From assembly GCF_032884065.1 (NCBI RefSeq), contig NC_088865.1, positions 48,934,176 to 48,998,175 on the forward strand: a stretch of 64,000 bases of DNA, given 5' to 3'. The DNA comes from Artemia franciscana. Lineage: Eukaryota; Arthropoda; Branchiopoda; Anostraca; Artemiidae. The notes beneath the pieces were generated by a model that was not told the origin of the DNA, made no database searches, and saw only the letters and a list, made by a program, of their open reading frames with translations. Positions 1-12,130 of this stretch are shown piece by piece. Numbering within the stretch: the stretch's first letter is position 1; every line of letters starts with the position of its first letter. Position numbers and translations under genes: made by a program.

Positions 1-1342
1 TTAAATGCCAGTACTTCCCTCAAAGTAACCATCCCACCAAGCTCTCTTACATAGTAGGAAACCCTTGAATTTAGAGCTTAAAAAAGAACATCTGACATTT
101 CAACAAATTTGACCCAGGTAGCCTGCGTGTGAATGCAAATTGAGAATTTGTTCAATATCAATGATCACTTCTCCGGAGGGCACATTTTTTGTCCAACCGT
201 GACAATTTCAACAAAAATTCCTGACACAAAACCCGATACAATTCTCCTCCGCCTATGCCTTAGTTTCAACCTTGCCTACAGGTGAGTAGAATAGTGCGGG
301 GTGTATCCAATAAGAGAAACTATTACTCTTCTCCATGTTTGATTTTTTATTATTAAGCTAATCGGGCACACCGGGTAGGTTAACTTGAGCTTGGGCATTC
401 TTAATAAGCCTGAATATATATACCAACAAGAAATCAGGATTGCAATGCTGATTATACAGTAAAGAGGTGAATCAACAATAGCCAGAAGCCGTTATTAATT
501 TACTGCTTAACGTTAGTCCACTGATAACATCATCAAATGCGCTTTACAACCTCCAACAGTATTTGAATATGAGCTTTAAAAAAGAGAAATATATAAAAGA
601 ATCATCACTGATAATACCTGTAACTATAGCATTCAAAACTTGAAAAAAAATTCGGAAGTTGATAAAAGCAAAAAAGGCCGGCAGCGCTTGGAGATACAAT
701 AATCTGGACAACTAGTTTTTAACAGACAAAAAATCAAGGCGGATATGTCGTGCAAAATTGACAGAAATTGGCAAGCATATCGACCCAAGTTGCAAATAAT
801 AAACCAGTCACAATTCTTGACGCCTGGTAACTAAAACCTGACCTCTAGCTATAGTTCTACATTAAATGTAACTTTTTCAATGAGATGTCTATTCATTCTT
901 GGTTTCTGCTACTGGAAGTTGGGTTTCACTTAAGACGAATTTACTAGCCGTTTCCTGGAAGTAGCTTAAACATACCTGGACATAAAAGGGTTAAGTTCTT
1001 GAAAAATCTCTGAGGAATGTACACTCCAGTCCTAAGGAAAGACCTATGTACACCAATGTTATTTGCATTTTAAGCCCCCTCCCCGCTTCCAGCTACAAGG
1101 CTTATATTTATTTAGAGGATCAGGTAATTATGCAAAAGGGTTCTTTGGAGCTCTCCTCCATTACGTCTATATTTACCATTTTCAAACACAATTTCCTTAC
1201 TTTTCATGGAATTAGCTTTTTTTGGCCTTTCAGGCCCCCCTCTAAATAAAATCCAGGATGTAAGCCAGGGGTGGACTAGAATTAAGAATGCAAGAGCAAA
1301 ATAATACGGGGAATTACCAAAATTTTAAGGCAAAATGTAAAT

Positions 1343-1416
1343 AAACAAATACAAAGTAGAAACAATAGGGGTATCTTCAAAAGATTTTCCCTATCGTTTC
1401 TACTTTGTATTTGTTT
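1343..1416. repeat. hairpin with 28-bp stem
   Basis: Positions 1343-1370 are the reverse complement of 1389-1416 with a single mismatch, separated by an 18-nt loop. The RNA from either strand would fold into a long, nearly perfect stem. It may be a very short foldback element or a pre-miRNA-like hairpin in a mam intron; the sequence cannot decide. Confidence 0.85.
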
Positions 1417-2435
1417 GTTATGGAAAGGCAGTGTGGTATTCGTCGCTAAAATGTAAATGACTTGTTACAACGGAAACGGACTGAGCGCTTACGTGGGAGG
1501 GCTCTAAGGCCCCTTAGGTACGATTATATCAAGCCTAGAAAGTATCAAATTTGTGCTTATTTTAAAACATCTTTTATTTTACCGTTCTATTCCATGTCCG
1601 TAATGAGCACATTCCGTAGATGATAATCCCTGTTTTCCTAGCTTGTTTGCAGATATGGTGGCACATTAAAGACCCGGGACCTCCAACAAAAATAATATAT
1701 GAAAGGGGTTTAAAGGTTTTCGACGGGTTTGTAAATATAAGAAGTTGTGCACTCTTAATAATTTATTTTGTCGATGGGGCGGGGGGGGGGGTCCTCGAAC
1801 GAACATTAAAGCGGATGGGTTTCCCCTATACCCAGAGGTGCTAATCAGGATGCTTATTTCATATTTATTCAAAACAGTTTTTATACAGAAGCTAAATCAT
1901 AAGATTTCCATTCATCTAGCTTTACTATCAAATAAAGTTTGTCAGGAAAGCAATTATTTACCTTAGTTAATTCAATGTCTTGATATTACATCTAATGTTT
2001 ATACTTTAAACGCGGCATTAACGTGGACGAAGTCCATTTAGGAGTCAGTAGAATACGCTATTTTCACGTAAACACAACCACTTTAAGATTAAACAGAGAC
2101 CCAAGATTATGTCAAACATTCTTAACATCTTATGAACAACTATAAAACGTTTAACGTTTTCAGTCATTGAAAGGGCCTTCATGTTTCAAGGACATCGCCA
2201 GGTACGGAAAAAGTTCCAAATCTGCCAGTAGCAGAATTCCAAAAGCTGCCGACACTTTAGCAGCACAACTTGTGTTTTGACAGCTTTTCTTTGAGTAAAA
2301 AGTATTTTTATATATAAAAATGGTATCTTCAGACAAAATCTACCAACAAATTTGAAAACTGCCAAGTAGCATTGCTATTTCGCTACCTCACTTTTTGCAG
2401 GGCGGAACATCGCATTGCGTTTAATGTGAAGTTCT

Positions 2436-2935
2436 GTCACGTTTCATGTTAAGGGTCTTATACCATCTCCCTCCACATCGATCAGTCCCCTGCACACTAC
2501 AACGCTATTTTATCGAAAAAAATAGATACAATTTCGTTCTAGCTTGCACAAACTCAAGTAGTTTCTTCAAATATATCCCCTTTGATATATCTAAGTAAAA
2601 AAAAAGGTAAATTTTTTTTTAGCTTCTTCCGTCAAAGCTCTTGTGAGCCGTTCCGTCTTAAGGTCAGGTTGCCGCAAGGTCTTTTTTGTCACGTTTCGTG
2701 TTAAGGGTCTTACACCATCCCTCTCCATATCGATCTGTCCCCTCCACACTACAACACTATTTTATCAGAGAAAGTAGATACAATTTGTTTCTAGCTTGCA
2801 CAAACTCAAGTAGTTTTCTTCAAATATATCCCTTTTGATATATCAAAGTAAAAAAAAAGGTAAAATTTTTTTAGCTTCTTCCGTCAAAGCTCTTGTGAGC
2901 CGTTCCGTCTTAAGGTCAGGTTGATGCAAGGTCTT
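2436..2935. repeat. two-copy tandem repeat, unit about 252 bp
   Basis: The block starting GTCACGTTTC at 2436 recurs at 2688 and continues to about 2935. The copies differ by scattered substitutions and small length changes in A/T runs. There is no coding potential. It lies directly beside the 45-bp minisatellite. Confidence 0.85.
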
Positions 2936-2961
2936 CTAACTGAGTTATTAAGAATTGTAGA

Positions 2962-3115
2962 GTTAAGTATAAAAGAAAGAATATGAAGGATGAAGGAAAA
3001 GTATGAATTAAGCATGAAGGAAAGAATATGAAGGATGAAGGAAAAGTATGAGTTAAGTATGAATGAAAGAATATGAAGGATGAACGAAAAGTATGAGTTA
3101 AGTATGAAGGAACAC
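2962..3115. repeat. minisatellite, unit 45 bp, about 3.4 copies
   Basis: Units begin at 2962, 3007, 3052 and 3097 with (G/A)TTAAG(T/C)AT and are rich in GAAGGA and GAAAG. Because 45 is a multiple of three, the minus strand stays open and gives a repetitive hydrophobic translation. That frame is an artefact of the repeat rather than a gene. Confidence 0.85.
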
Positions 3116-3207
3116 AAAAATCGCGTGTGAAGCATCCTCAATGCTCTTTCAATAAATTCCTCCAAAGCTTTTTTTTGTTAAACAGAGATTTACCTAACTG
3201 ATCTTAC

Positions 3208-3356
3208 CTGGAGATACTGGCCATTCTGATTCATAGCCATTTGCGGAGTTTGTTGCAAAGAGCCTTCGCCGTTAAAGGGACTCATCTTTTGAGAGTAATG
3301 CATAGACTGAGACTGAGGGAACTGAGCAGTCGATGAGTTCATATTCGTGTTGTAAC
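3208..3356 (-). CDS. mam: mastermind exon 4 (internal coding exon)
   Basis: A 149-bp exon of the Notch co-activator mastermind. It starts after the acceptor CTTCTTAG (3357-3358 on the plus strand) and ends at the donor GTAAGAT (G at 3207). The single base carried over from exon 3 completes a glycine codon, and the frame then runs 49 codons to the exon end in phase 0. The peptide is rich in Asn, Gln, Ser and Met, with NTNMNSSTAQ, SQSMHYSQ and MNQNGQYLQ. This low-complexity composition is typical of the long transcription-activation part of Mastermind proteins. The assignment rests on splice phase, composition and position rather than a conserved domain. The next exon lies beyond the left edge. 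Confidence 0.7.
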
Positions 3357-4611
3357 CTAAGAAGGAAAAAAAGACATGCAATGAAAATACGAAAAAGAAA
3401 AAGTAATAAACAAACGAGTAGCCAATGAATTTATATTTGTTTTGTAATTAAAAAAAGAAAAAATGTTATAATGATAATAAAACATTTATATTGTCAACCA
3501 CTGCCAGATCGAAGACATGAAACTTAAAAAGGAGGTGAGTTGTTTTCGAAATATACTTTTTTTTAATCCATTTCTAGGTATTTTCTCAAAATATTCCTAG
3601 GAAAAGCACCCTGCGTTGCCAACCTTAGGGAGTCCCCTAATCAAATGTAAAATCAAAATAAATTGTAACTTAAGGTCAGAGGCAAAGGCGTATCCGGGAC
3701 TATTTTTTTTTTCGTGGAAAGTAACAAAAAAACTGAAACCCAATAAAAGATTTACCTAATGTGCATTTTTGTTACTTTATGTAAGACAAAAACTTCGGGG
3801 GGGAATTCAAAAAGATCCCTTTTTGAATCCCCGCTACTTAAAAAATAGACGTTGGATTTTTTAAGAAAGATGCCAAAATTCTTTAATTGATAGAAATTGG
3901 TTCTCCTTCTTTCCACCCATGCAGACCTAGAAGTTTCCAATTTTAAACTATCACGACAGAATTTAAGACATGTAACATAGAGGAAACGGGTATAATATTT
4001 TAAAATTCAAATATTCCGACTTCTAGATCGGAAGCTTTTATCAACGAAAAAAAAACAAGCTAAATTAGACAAAGAACATAAAGAAAAGGAAAACAAAAAC
4101 AAAAAAAAAATACATCTTAATAACTGTCAATATAACGATACAAATAGAACGAACACGTATAACAGAATGATAAATTAGGTTGCCTCTGGTACAGTTGGAG
4201 TTTTTGTTTTCTTGGCTTTTTCCTTTTCTTAATGTTTTATTTAATCTAGCTTAATTCATTTAGTTGCTTCCGTTGATAAAGACTTCCGGACGTGAAGTCC
4301 AAATATTCCGATTTCTTTATTATACAAAGTTTGTAGCTTTTTGTTTGTCCACTGCTTTCTTTTAAAATATTATACTCATTTTCTCTATATTTTCATGTTA
4401 TATTCTGCGTATCTATCAGAAAATTAATGTGCGCTAACAATTAACAGAAAATAAATGTAGCATCTATCACAGGCAAAATAATGCTTGTAATTGCTAATTC
4501 CTCATGATAAACAAACAAAATAATAATTATAGCAAACAAACCATTCAATACTATTCAACACCAAAAGGAACTTCTGTATATTTAAAACTAACTTCTTAAT
4601 AAAATTAAATT

Positions 4612-5240
4612 AAAAAAAACAATTTTTTTTAACTGCAAGTAAGGAGCAACATTAAAACTTAAAAGGAACAGAAATTATTCCGTATATGAAAGGGGTTGCC
4701 CCCTCCTCAACGCCTCGCTCTTTACGCTAAAGTTTGATTTTGGCTCACCGCATATGCATAATTAAAAAGAAATTTGCATATTTTTTTTTTGACTAAATGG
4801 CTTTCTCATAGTTTTGATCGTACGATTTTGATAAAAAAAAGGGGGAGGAGGAGGCCTAGATGCCCTCCAATTTTTTGTTACCTAAAAAGGCAACTAGAGC
4901 TTTTTATTTTTTTACCAACGTTTTTATTAGTAACAAATATAAGTAACTTACGAATTAACTTATGTAACGAACTTCTATATTTGCATATTTTTATTACGTA
5001 TATGAGGGGGTTTGCCCCCTCGTCAATAACTCACTCTTTAGACTAAATCTTGAATTTTGTCCCAGTTCTTTAAGAATGACCCTTAAATCACAAAGACCGT
5101 AGAATAAATAGTTGAAATTACTAAAAATACTTTACCGTAAAGAGCAAGGCATTGTGGAGGAGACGAGGCCCCTTGTAAACGTAACCATTTCTGTTCATTT
5201 CAGATTTTAATGCTGATCCTTACTTCCAGCTGATAAAAAA
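4612..5240. repeat. family-A foldback, arms about 110-120 bp
   Basis: The left arm (about 4630-4740: GCAAGTAAGGAGCAACAT, later TCGCTCTTTACGCTAAAG) is the diverged reverse complement of the right arm (about 5115-5235). The same arm sequence recurs at 12100, 12360-12608 and 60600. The spacer holds another partial arm near 4990-5040. I see no coding capacity; this looks like a non-autonomous, MITE-like element. Confidence 0.65.
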
Positions 5241-5269
5241 TCTTTTCGTTTATTTTCTCATTGTTTTTT

Positions 5270-6092
5270 TTTTAATAATGCCAGAAAATCCTAGGGCCCC
5301 TTCATGAAAATTCTCTTCCTTCGTGATAAATTCCTCCATGGAAAGATCCTCCCACGTAACCCCCTCCCCAGGCCAACCCCACCTCCCCTCAACGTGAAAG
5401 AGCCCCAGAAATAGTATCTACACTTCCCAATAACCATTCCTATATGTAAACAATAACTTGCAGCCCCTCCCCCAGGGACTGTGGGGGATTAAGTAGTCCC
5501 GAAAGACATAGTTATTAGGTTTTTCGACTATGCTGAACAAAATGCCTATCTCAAAATTTTGATCTGGTGACAATGGGAAAAAATGAGCGTGGGGGGGGGC
5601 TACAATTTTTCGTCACTTAAAAGGGCCACTAGAACTTTTAATTTCCGTTAGAATGAGCCCTCGTGCGACATTCTAGGACCACTGGGTCATTAGAATGAGC
5701 CTAAACGTACGATCTCCCCTGGGGAAAAAACAACAAATAAACACGCATGGACCTACCTTCTGGCAAAAAATAGAAAATTCCACATTCTTGTAGGTAGGAG
5801 CTTGAAACTTCTACAGTAGGGTTCTCTGATATGCTGAATCTGATGATGTGATTTTCATTCATATTTTTTTTTACTTTTAGGGGGTATTTCCGCTATTATT
5901 TAAAATAAGACAAATTTTCTCAGGTTCGTAGCTTTTGATGAAAACTAAACTTGACGAAACTTATCAGCACAAAATCAGAACAAAAATGCAATTCTTTTGA
6001 TGTAACTATCGGTATTAAAATTCCACTTTTTAGAGTTTTGTTTACATTTGAGCCGGGTCGCTCCTTACTACAGTTCGTTACCACGAACTGTT
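5270..6092 (-). repeat. family-A interspersed repeat, minus orientation
   Basis: It matches, in reverse, the copies at 11235-12130 and 36040-36840. Shared segments include the region around TCTGATATGCTGAATCTGAT and the terminal segment ending at 6092 with GAGCCGGGTCGCTCCTTAC. The outer end carries a small hairpin, CAGTTCGT and ACGAACTG around a 4-nt loop. The class is unknown. It has no transposase or reverse transcriptase and is probably a non-autonomous DNA transposon. Confidence 0.7.
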
Positions 6093-6849
6093 TGATTGCC
6101 TCTTATAAACTAGCTTATACTTCCTAGTGATAAGGCAAATTGTCTTTACCATTTAGACGGTTAATTACTTTTAATAAGACTTTACCCATAAGATTTCCGA
6201 CTAACTGTTCAACTATTTATTGATGTTATAATACAATACTTTTTTTAATACAAGTCAAGGGGAATAATTGAACTTGCTTATATGTTAATTTGCATATAGC
6301 CTAAACGTAAACTTGGGTCAACGGGTTCAATTTTGGAATCATTAATGGTGAGATACTTGGGGCAAATAGGCAGGGGTCGCGAGGGTCATAGGAAAATCGA
6401 CCATCCCCCTAGTTTTTGTAAATGGCTTTTTTTGGTATTTTCTTTGAAAAGAAAAAGTATCCTCCTATATTTTGAAAAATAAGTTTTGCCCCACGAAGAT
6501 TTTCGTGAATTAGCGCCTCTGAACTCGCACCTTTAATATTCGCTTTTTAATGTGCTCTTGCTTCCTACATTTTCGCGAATTGACGCCAATGCTCAGGACT
6601 GTATACTTAAATATGTTTATATATACCGGTATATAAACATAATTACATATTACATAAAATCTCTCACTCTCTCTCTCTTTATCTAATTTTCCTATTTCCT
6701 AAGATAATTGAGATTTGAGGGCAAATTAAGTTCTTTACGAACTTATGATCCTACTAAGTTCTTAATGTGGTACAACAAATATTGTCTGTCATCAAAAGAA
6801 ATTATTTTGCCAGATCGCTTATCTATTTTGACCCCATTGCGCCTGGTTG

Positions 6850-6877
6850 TTTTTTTTTTTTTTTTTTTTTTTTTTTT
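6850..6877. repeat. T homopolymer, 28 bases
   Basis: An uninterrupted run of T. On the minus strand it is a poly-A tract, but no retroelement body is recognisable next to it. Confidence 0.9.
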
Positions 6878-7225
6878 GTACGGATGTGGGGTCGGCTGTG
6901 GAGTCTGAAACAAATTATTTTGAAAATTACAGTGGATTCAACTAATAGCATTAAACCTGCTAGAATCAAACCCAGGAAAGGGGAGGGGCTAGGGACCTGC
7001 GTTCACCTTAAAACCCTAACTTGCCCTGAACTTCTGCGTATTCGTGATTCAATTTATCTAATAAAAATCGTTTTTCTTGTGCCTCCCAAAATTATGCACC
7101 TCGAAAGAAATATGCGCACATGCCTGAGGCTTGTCATCGCTATATTAGCCTATTATAGATGTGACTAATTTGCTTAAAGATATGGAGATGAAAAAATAAT
7201 AATTTAATAATTGATCTGAACTCAC

Positions 7226-7630
7226 CTTTATTGAAATTATTTTGATTATCCTGATTCTGGGAATAGTTTTGAGGGCTGGGACCTGGCACACTAGGACTCT
7301 CCGTGTAAATTTGTTTGAATTGACCACCAGGACTTAATTTAGACACAGGCGATAAATTTAACGTCCGTTTTTCGTTAGAATTTGGATCACTAGGTAAGGG
7401 GCTATTGAGTTCCTTCTTCACATAAGGACTTTCACTTTCATTTAATGGAGATGGGTTTTCACTTCCAACAATATCACTAGTCCTAAAATTAGGTGGAACA
7501 TTTCTATTATTATACTGTCCATGGTTTTTCTGTTGGTGTTGCTCAGCAAGCTGTTTCAGAGTCATGGCAGCTTGATCATATGAGGGGCGGCCACCTGAGG
7601 AAGGCTGCAGCTTATCTCGGGATTCCATAT
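7226..7630 (-). CDS. mam: mastermind exon 3
   Basis: A 405-bp internal exon. The acceptor CCTTTGTAG ends at 7631 and the donor GTGAGT starts at 7225. Its first two bases complete an Asp codon with the G left from exon 2, and its last base is carried into exon 4, so the frame is open across both junctions. The peptide contains AAMTLKQLAEQHQQKN near the exon start. As I recall the family, this resembles a short conserved motif (LKQ.AEQHQ) of arthropod Mastermind proteins after the Notch-binding helix. The rest is Ser/Pro/Asn/Gln-rich with acidic and KKE patches, including a YVKKE segment that resembles a sumoylation consensus. The product is a nuclear scaffold that recruits co-activators to the Notch/CSL complex. 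Confidence 0.85.
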
Positions 7631-9161
7631 CTACAAAGGTTAATCAGAATTATATTTCTATTTTTGTATAACACAGCGTCTTTCAAATAGTGATCCATGG
7701 ACTAGCTTCAGTCGCTAGAAACTCCATGGAAAGGAAATTTAAGGGGCGGCCGAGGTCCCAGAAGCTCGGCTATCTGTTTGATGTGAAAATTATTTTATGT
7801 ATTTACATCGAAAGATTTACTATAAACACCGCATTGTGGTTCTTTATTCGAGAAACAAGCCGCTAAAGGCTGTTTAATTATAAACTATCTTGATTTTTTT
7901 TTTCAGAAATCAATACATAAAAGTTTAAAAGAAAAATTGACTTGAGCGTATAAAGAATTTAAAGCAGAAAAAATTAGCTACACAGTCTTTGTTGAGTTTA
8001 TTCCATGAAAGGCCTTTTTATTGATTATTTTCAAGTAACGTTTTTTAGAGTAAACTCTTAAGACATTTTTAACCAAAATAAAGAACAACGTTAGCGTTCA
8101 CAGTTCGAGTGGGGTTGGCCCTTTCTTAAACTCCCTCTCTTTACGTCATTTTTTCCTAATCCTTTAAAAATGACCGTTCAAGGACATGGGCAATTGGAAT
8201 GGAATAAAAAGTACATATTCCACAATATCTGAAGAATGGAAGATTGTATTGATATGTTTTTGTTTTAAATTTCGCTTTATACTTTACATTTTTAGGTTTA
8301 AACCTAATTTTTAAGTACATTTTTAGGTACAAAAGTGTATTGGTGCGTTTTTGTCTTACACATTTTCGCTCTAAATTTTACATTTTTAGGTTTAAAGGTT
8401 TCAGAAGACAATTGGTTCTCTTTCATTTTTAAAGGACATTGTTGCCGTTGCATTGGCTTGTGAAGAAGTGAGAGACAGCGAAAAATTTTCGTGCTTTTGG
8501 AATTAATTCTCGCTCTCGGCAATTTTATGAATTCCGGAACTAGAAATGGAGCAATTGGCTTTGAAATGTAATTTCTGGAATGGAGTGGGAGTCGAAAATA
8601 TTAAAAAAAAATACATTACGGGCCAGACTTTCCTTAAAAGAAGGATCCTTTAGGTCAACAATAAGGTAAAATTTTCAACTATACCCCCTTCTCTCCATGT
8701 GTGTCATCGATTATGGCAGTAATTTTTGACTAGGGTTATTACTCAAATCCCCTCCACGCATGAAGACACAGGTCTGAACTAGGAGGGGAGGGAGGGACTT
8801 GGGTCAAAACACATTTTTTTTTTTTGCTAAGAAGGGGAGGGGATATTTTGGATTTAATTTTGGGGTTCTCTTGCCATAAAATAGTGCATAGACATGCCCA
8901 TATATGAGACGAATTCACAAGGGATTCCTTTGTAGACCGGTGTTATTCATTCCCCAAATCTTGGGGAAGTACCCGATTTTTTTCAATCATCCTTCCATTT
9001 TTTTTCGATGTTGATTTCTTCATCTCTCTGTGCGAGTTTTTGGCTTTTTTACTGCTTTTTCATTTTTTATACACGACCTATTCAATCGATTTAAGATTAA
9101 ATAAAAAAAGTAAAAACTTGTAAAAAAGAAGAGCACTGTTAAAAAAATAGATTTAACTTAC
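7631..9161 (-). other. mam: mam intron 2
   Basis: A 1531-bp intron between the donor GTAAGT (9161 leftward) and the acceptor TTTGTAG next to 7630. It contains a small family-A fragment (about 8100-8190) and a diverged direct duplication of about 105 bp (8238-8397, with TTACATTTTTAGGTTTAAA in both halves). Nothing else is recognisable. Confidence 0.75.
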
Positions 9162-9585
9162 CTTGGATTGCAGCTCTTATCGCCCTATCTGCGGTTTCCC
9201 TATCATCTGGTTTCAGACCACTGGAAGCGTCTTTCCCTTCAAAATCAATATCCCCCAAAAAATCCGGTGGGAGCTCTTTAATTTCCGAGATTAGGTCTTT
9301 AAAAGTATCATCATTGATAAGATCTCCATTTGAATCTTCACACAAGAACTCAGGTGGGTTGAAACGAGAGAAATCTTCACAATTTTCATTTTTCACAGCT
9401 GTTTTCACTGACACAGCTTGTTGATTATTGCTAACACTATCAGATGAGTAATCTATCTGTTGCACTATATCAACAGAATACTTAACACTAGAGGAGGTAG
9501 AAATCGATGTTGATCCCTCGGCAGCTAACGACTGAGGATCACCCTCTGCTGCTGAGTCGGCTGGACGCTTCCCGTATCTTGGAGG
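9162..9585 (-). CDS. mam: mastermind exon 2
   Basis: A 424-bp exon bounded by the acceptor ATTTTAG (9586-9587) and the donor GTAAGT (G at 9161). It starts in phase 0, matching the end of exon 1, and leaves one base for exon 3. The peptide opens with PPRYGKRPADS, continues through a Ser/Thr-rich stretch, and ends with an acidic, leucine-rich segment holding NDDTFKDLISEI and LPPDFLGDIDFE. Acidic amphipathic segments of this kind occur in Mastermind proteins downstream of the basic helix, but I assign it mainly from splice phase, strand and position between exons 1 and 3. A small exon hidden in the 24.8-kb intron 1 cannot be excluded. Confidence 0.8.
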
Positions 9586-10339
9586 CTAAAATAATGTGTA
9601 TTTTTAGTCGACGGATTTAACAAACAATCTTTAGAAATTTATATTTCTAAACAAAAAACACTCAAACTTAGACACAAGGATGGAATGATGGAAAATTTCT
9701 TCCCTTAATCAGATGAAAAGATCAAATCCTGAGGGATGTAATTTTTTGTAGTCTTATTTTTACAGAATTAAGTTCCCACGACAACCTAAAAATCCAAACT
9801 TTAAGGTTGGCCCCGAAACCAGCGCTGAACACGTATAGATTAAAAATTGAATTTGTTACAATCAAAAGCATTAAGTATGTGGCTTGTTACTATAACCATC
9901 AAATCCAGTACATAGACAAGCATAAAGAACTGTAAAAAGGTTGAATTGGTTGCAGAAAATTCACGAAGAAGTACATTTTTCATCGTTTCCTCCAATGACT
10001 TTACAGAACCCAAAGCAGTCAGCCTCTTTTCATACGGAAAAGAATGTTTATGGTTTTATCTGCGTTTTAATATGCATCAATGTTAGCAATAAACGGACAT
10101 TGAAAATAGATATAAGTGAAAAATCGGGAATTAAATTTTTGTTGAAACGATATACTGCAACTATGCAGCTTTTGGTAGCAAGAGGCGCCAAATTCAAAAG
10201 AAAGAAACGTGAATGAAAAATCAGCAAAAAAATACCTTTGGGAACCAACAGATTTTTGTGTTTGAACTTTAGCCGGTGGAAAAGCCAAAACCTGATGAAA
10301 ACATAATACTTTAGAAACAAATTTGAGCTATATATTCAC

Positions 10340-10590
10340 ACATTAGGATAGTGGAGGTAAAGTATGGCGGGTCTGGATGCAAAATCTGTTAGTTACAATT
10401 ATTCTGCATATTATGAATAATAGTTTTCAAACTTCACACTGTCCAAATACCTTATCCCCACCCCCTAATGTGCAAATATATAGCCCAATATATAAATATG
10501 ATGTATTCTGTCACTAGCCACTTCTTTTCTACTGAGTGTAAGCAATTGTCTCTAAATACAAACAGATGCAACCGGTTTGTTCTCGAGTTT
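10340..10590. repeat. family-C repeat arm
   Basis: It matches the arms of the long inverted repeat at 50052-50934: GGCGGGTCTGGATGCAAAAT, then AATTATTCTGCATATTATGA, then CCCCTAATGTGCAAATATAT, ending near an ACCGGTTTGTTC segment. A closely similar arm lies at 13870-14135. It is non-coding. Confidence 0.7.
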
Positions 10591-10852
10591 TACATAGCGT
10601 CATTCTATAACAGCTAATAACATAGCGTCATTCTTAGATTGGGGTCGCTATAACAGCTAAGTGCTCTAATTAATTTTGGTAACTTATCTTTATATTTCAA
10701 CGTGCCAACATGGACCAAAATAAAATACTAACCATAAATAGCATAGTTTTGAAACAGCCAGAAGATTTATTTTAAAAGAAAAATAAATTATTTATTTTAA
10801 ATAAATTTTAAAAAATCCTTCCCTTAGTTTCTGGGAATTACATCCCGGTATT

Positions 10853-11183
10853 TATGTCTTATAGCCACCACACTCAAGCTCTTGGTCTGAGTAGAACCTG
10901 TTTTTTTTTCTGTATTTCAGTATGCACTTGGTGATAATCAGCTTAGCGAGACAGATAGACTACAATGTAAAATATTTTATTAAATATTTTATATATAGAG
11001 TTAATATTTTGGTTAGGTTAGAAACCATTTAATATAATGTCTTTTGGGCGGCCTGATTTCCTTAATTCTCTATTGTAGTTTCCATAATTTTGTTACTAAA
11101 ATATTATATTTTCATCTATTTAGGCATATTTCATTAGGATTAACCTCTTTTCACTTCTTGAGTGTGGTGGCTATTAGACATAA
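10853..11183. mobile_element. family-B short inverted-repeat element
   Basis: The left end (10853-10878, TATGTCTTATAGCCACCACA) is the reverse complement of the right end (11157-11183, GTGGTGGCTATTAGACATAA) with one or two mismatches. The 331-bp body is AT-rich, contains GGTTAGGTTAG and a TTTCATTAGGATTAACCT segment, and has no reading frame. It looks like a MITE. A second element of the family starts only 12 bp to the right. Confidence 0.75.
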
Positions 11184-11234
11184 GCGCCATGATATTTGTG
11201 TCTTATAGCCGCCACACTCTGAGAATTCTTATCA

Positions 11235-12130
11235 AACAGTTCGTGGTAACGAACTGTAGTAAGGAGCGACCCGGCTCAATAGTAACCGAAACTCTAAAAA
11301 ATTGAATTTTGATACCAATAGTTACATCAAAAGAATCGCATTGTAATGCTGATTTTAAATAGTTTCATCAAGATCAGTTATACCCATCAAAAGGTACGAG
11401 CCTGGGAAAATTTGCCTCATTTTAGAAAATAGGGGGAAACACCCCCTAAAAGTCATACAATCTTAACGAAAATAACACCATCAGATTCAGCGTATCAGAG
11501 AACCTTGTTGGAAAAGTTCCAAGCTCATATCTACAAAAATGTGGAATTTCGCATTTTTTGCCAGAAGACAGACCACGGATGCGTGTTTATTTGTTTTCTT
11601 GTTTTTTTCCCCAGGGGTGATCGTATCAACTGAGTGGTCCTAGAATCTTGCAAGAGATTATAACGGAAATTATAAGTTCTAGTTCCCTTTTTAAGTGACC
11701 AAAAAATTGGAGGGCACCTAGGCCCCCTCCCACGCTCATTTTTCTCCAAAGTCCCCAGATCAAAATTCTGAGATAGCCATTTTATTCACCATAGTCGAAA
11801 AGCCTAATAACTATGTATTTAGGGACGACCTACTCCCCCGCAGTCCCCGTGGGAGGGGCTGCAAGTTGAAAAATTTGACCAGTGTTTACACATAGTAATG
11901 GTTACTGGGGAGTGTACACATGTTTTCAGGGGGATTTTTTGGTTTAGGGGGGAGAGTTGAGGGGGGGTTACGTGGGAGGATATTTCCATGGAGAGACTTC
12001 TCATGGTAAAAGAGAATTTCAATGAAGGGGGCGCAGGATTTTCTAGCTTTATTTGAAAAAACAATAGAAAAATAAATATGAAAAGTTTTTTCTACTGAAA
12101 GTAAGGAGCAGCATTAAAACTTAAAACGAA
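11235..12130 (+). repeat. family-A interspersed repeat, plus orientation
   Basis: It starts at the hairpin CAGTTCGTGGTAACGAACTG, continues with GTAAGGAGCGACCCGGCTC, and matches copies at 5270-6092 (reverse), 36040-36840 and 56885-57490. It keeps many CpG sites that are TG or CA in the 56.9-kb copy. No protein is encoded. Confidence 0.75.

Larger units (their letters stand above)
1..3207 (-). other. mam: mam intron 4, partial (open at left edge)
   Basis: Sequence downstream of mam exon 4 on the minus strand. The donor GTAAGAT lies just left of 3208, and no later mam exon is recognisable before the window edge: I found no glutamine-rich or otherwise conserved reading frame here. The stretch holds a 28-bp-stem hairpin (1343-1416), a two-copy 252-bp direct repeat (2436-2935) and a 45-bp minisatellite (2962-3115). 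The remainder is AT-rich sequence without recognisable content. Confidence 0.6.
3357..7225 (-). other. mam: mam intron 3
   Basis: A 3869-bp intron bounded by GTGAGT (7225 leftward) and CTTCTTAG next to 3356. It contains a foldback made of family-A arms (4612-5240), a minus-oriented family-A copy (about 5270-6092) and a 28-base T run (6850-6877). The parts 3357-4610 and 6093-7225 are AT-rich and I recognise nothing in them. Confidence 0.75.

Noticed and set aside
2884-3165. Open frame of 93 codons on the minus strand with repeated FILHILSFILNSYFS-type sequence
   Set aside because: Produced by the 45-bp minisatellite, whose unit length is a multiple of three. It has no family similarity and lies in a mam intron.
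6767-7168. Open frame of 133 codons on the plus strand
   Set aside because: It runs through a 28-base T run (poly-Phe), overlaps intron sequence next to mam exon 3 on the other strand, and shows no recognisable domain.
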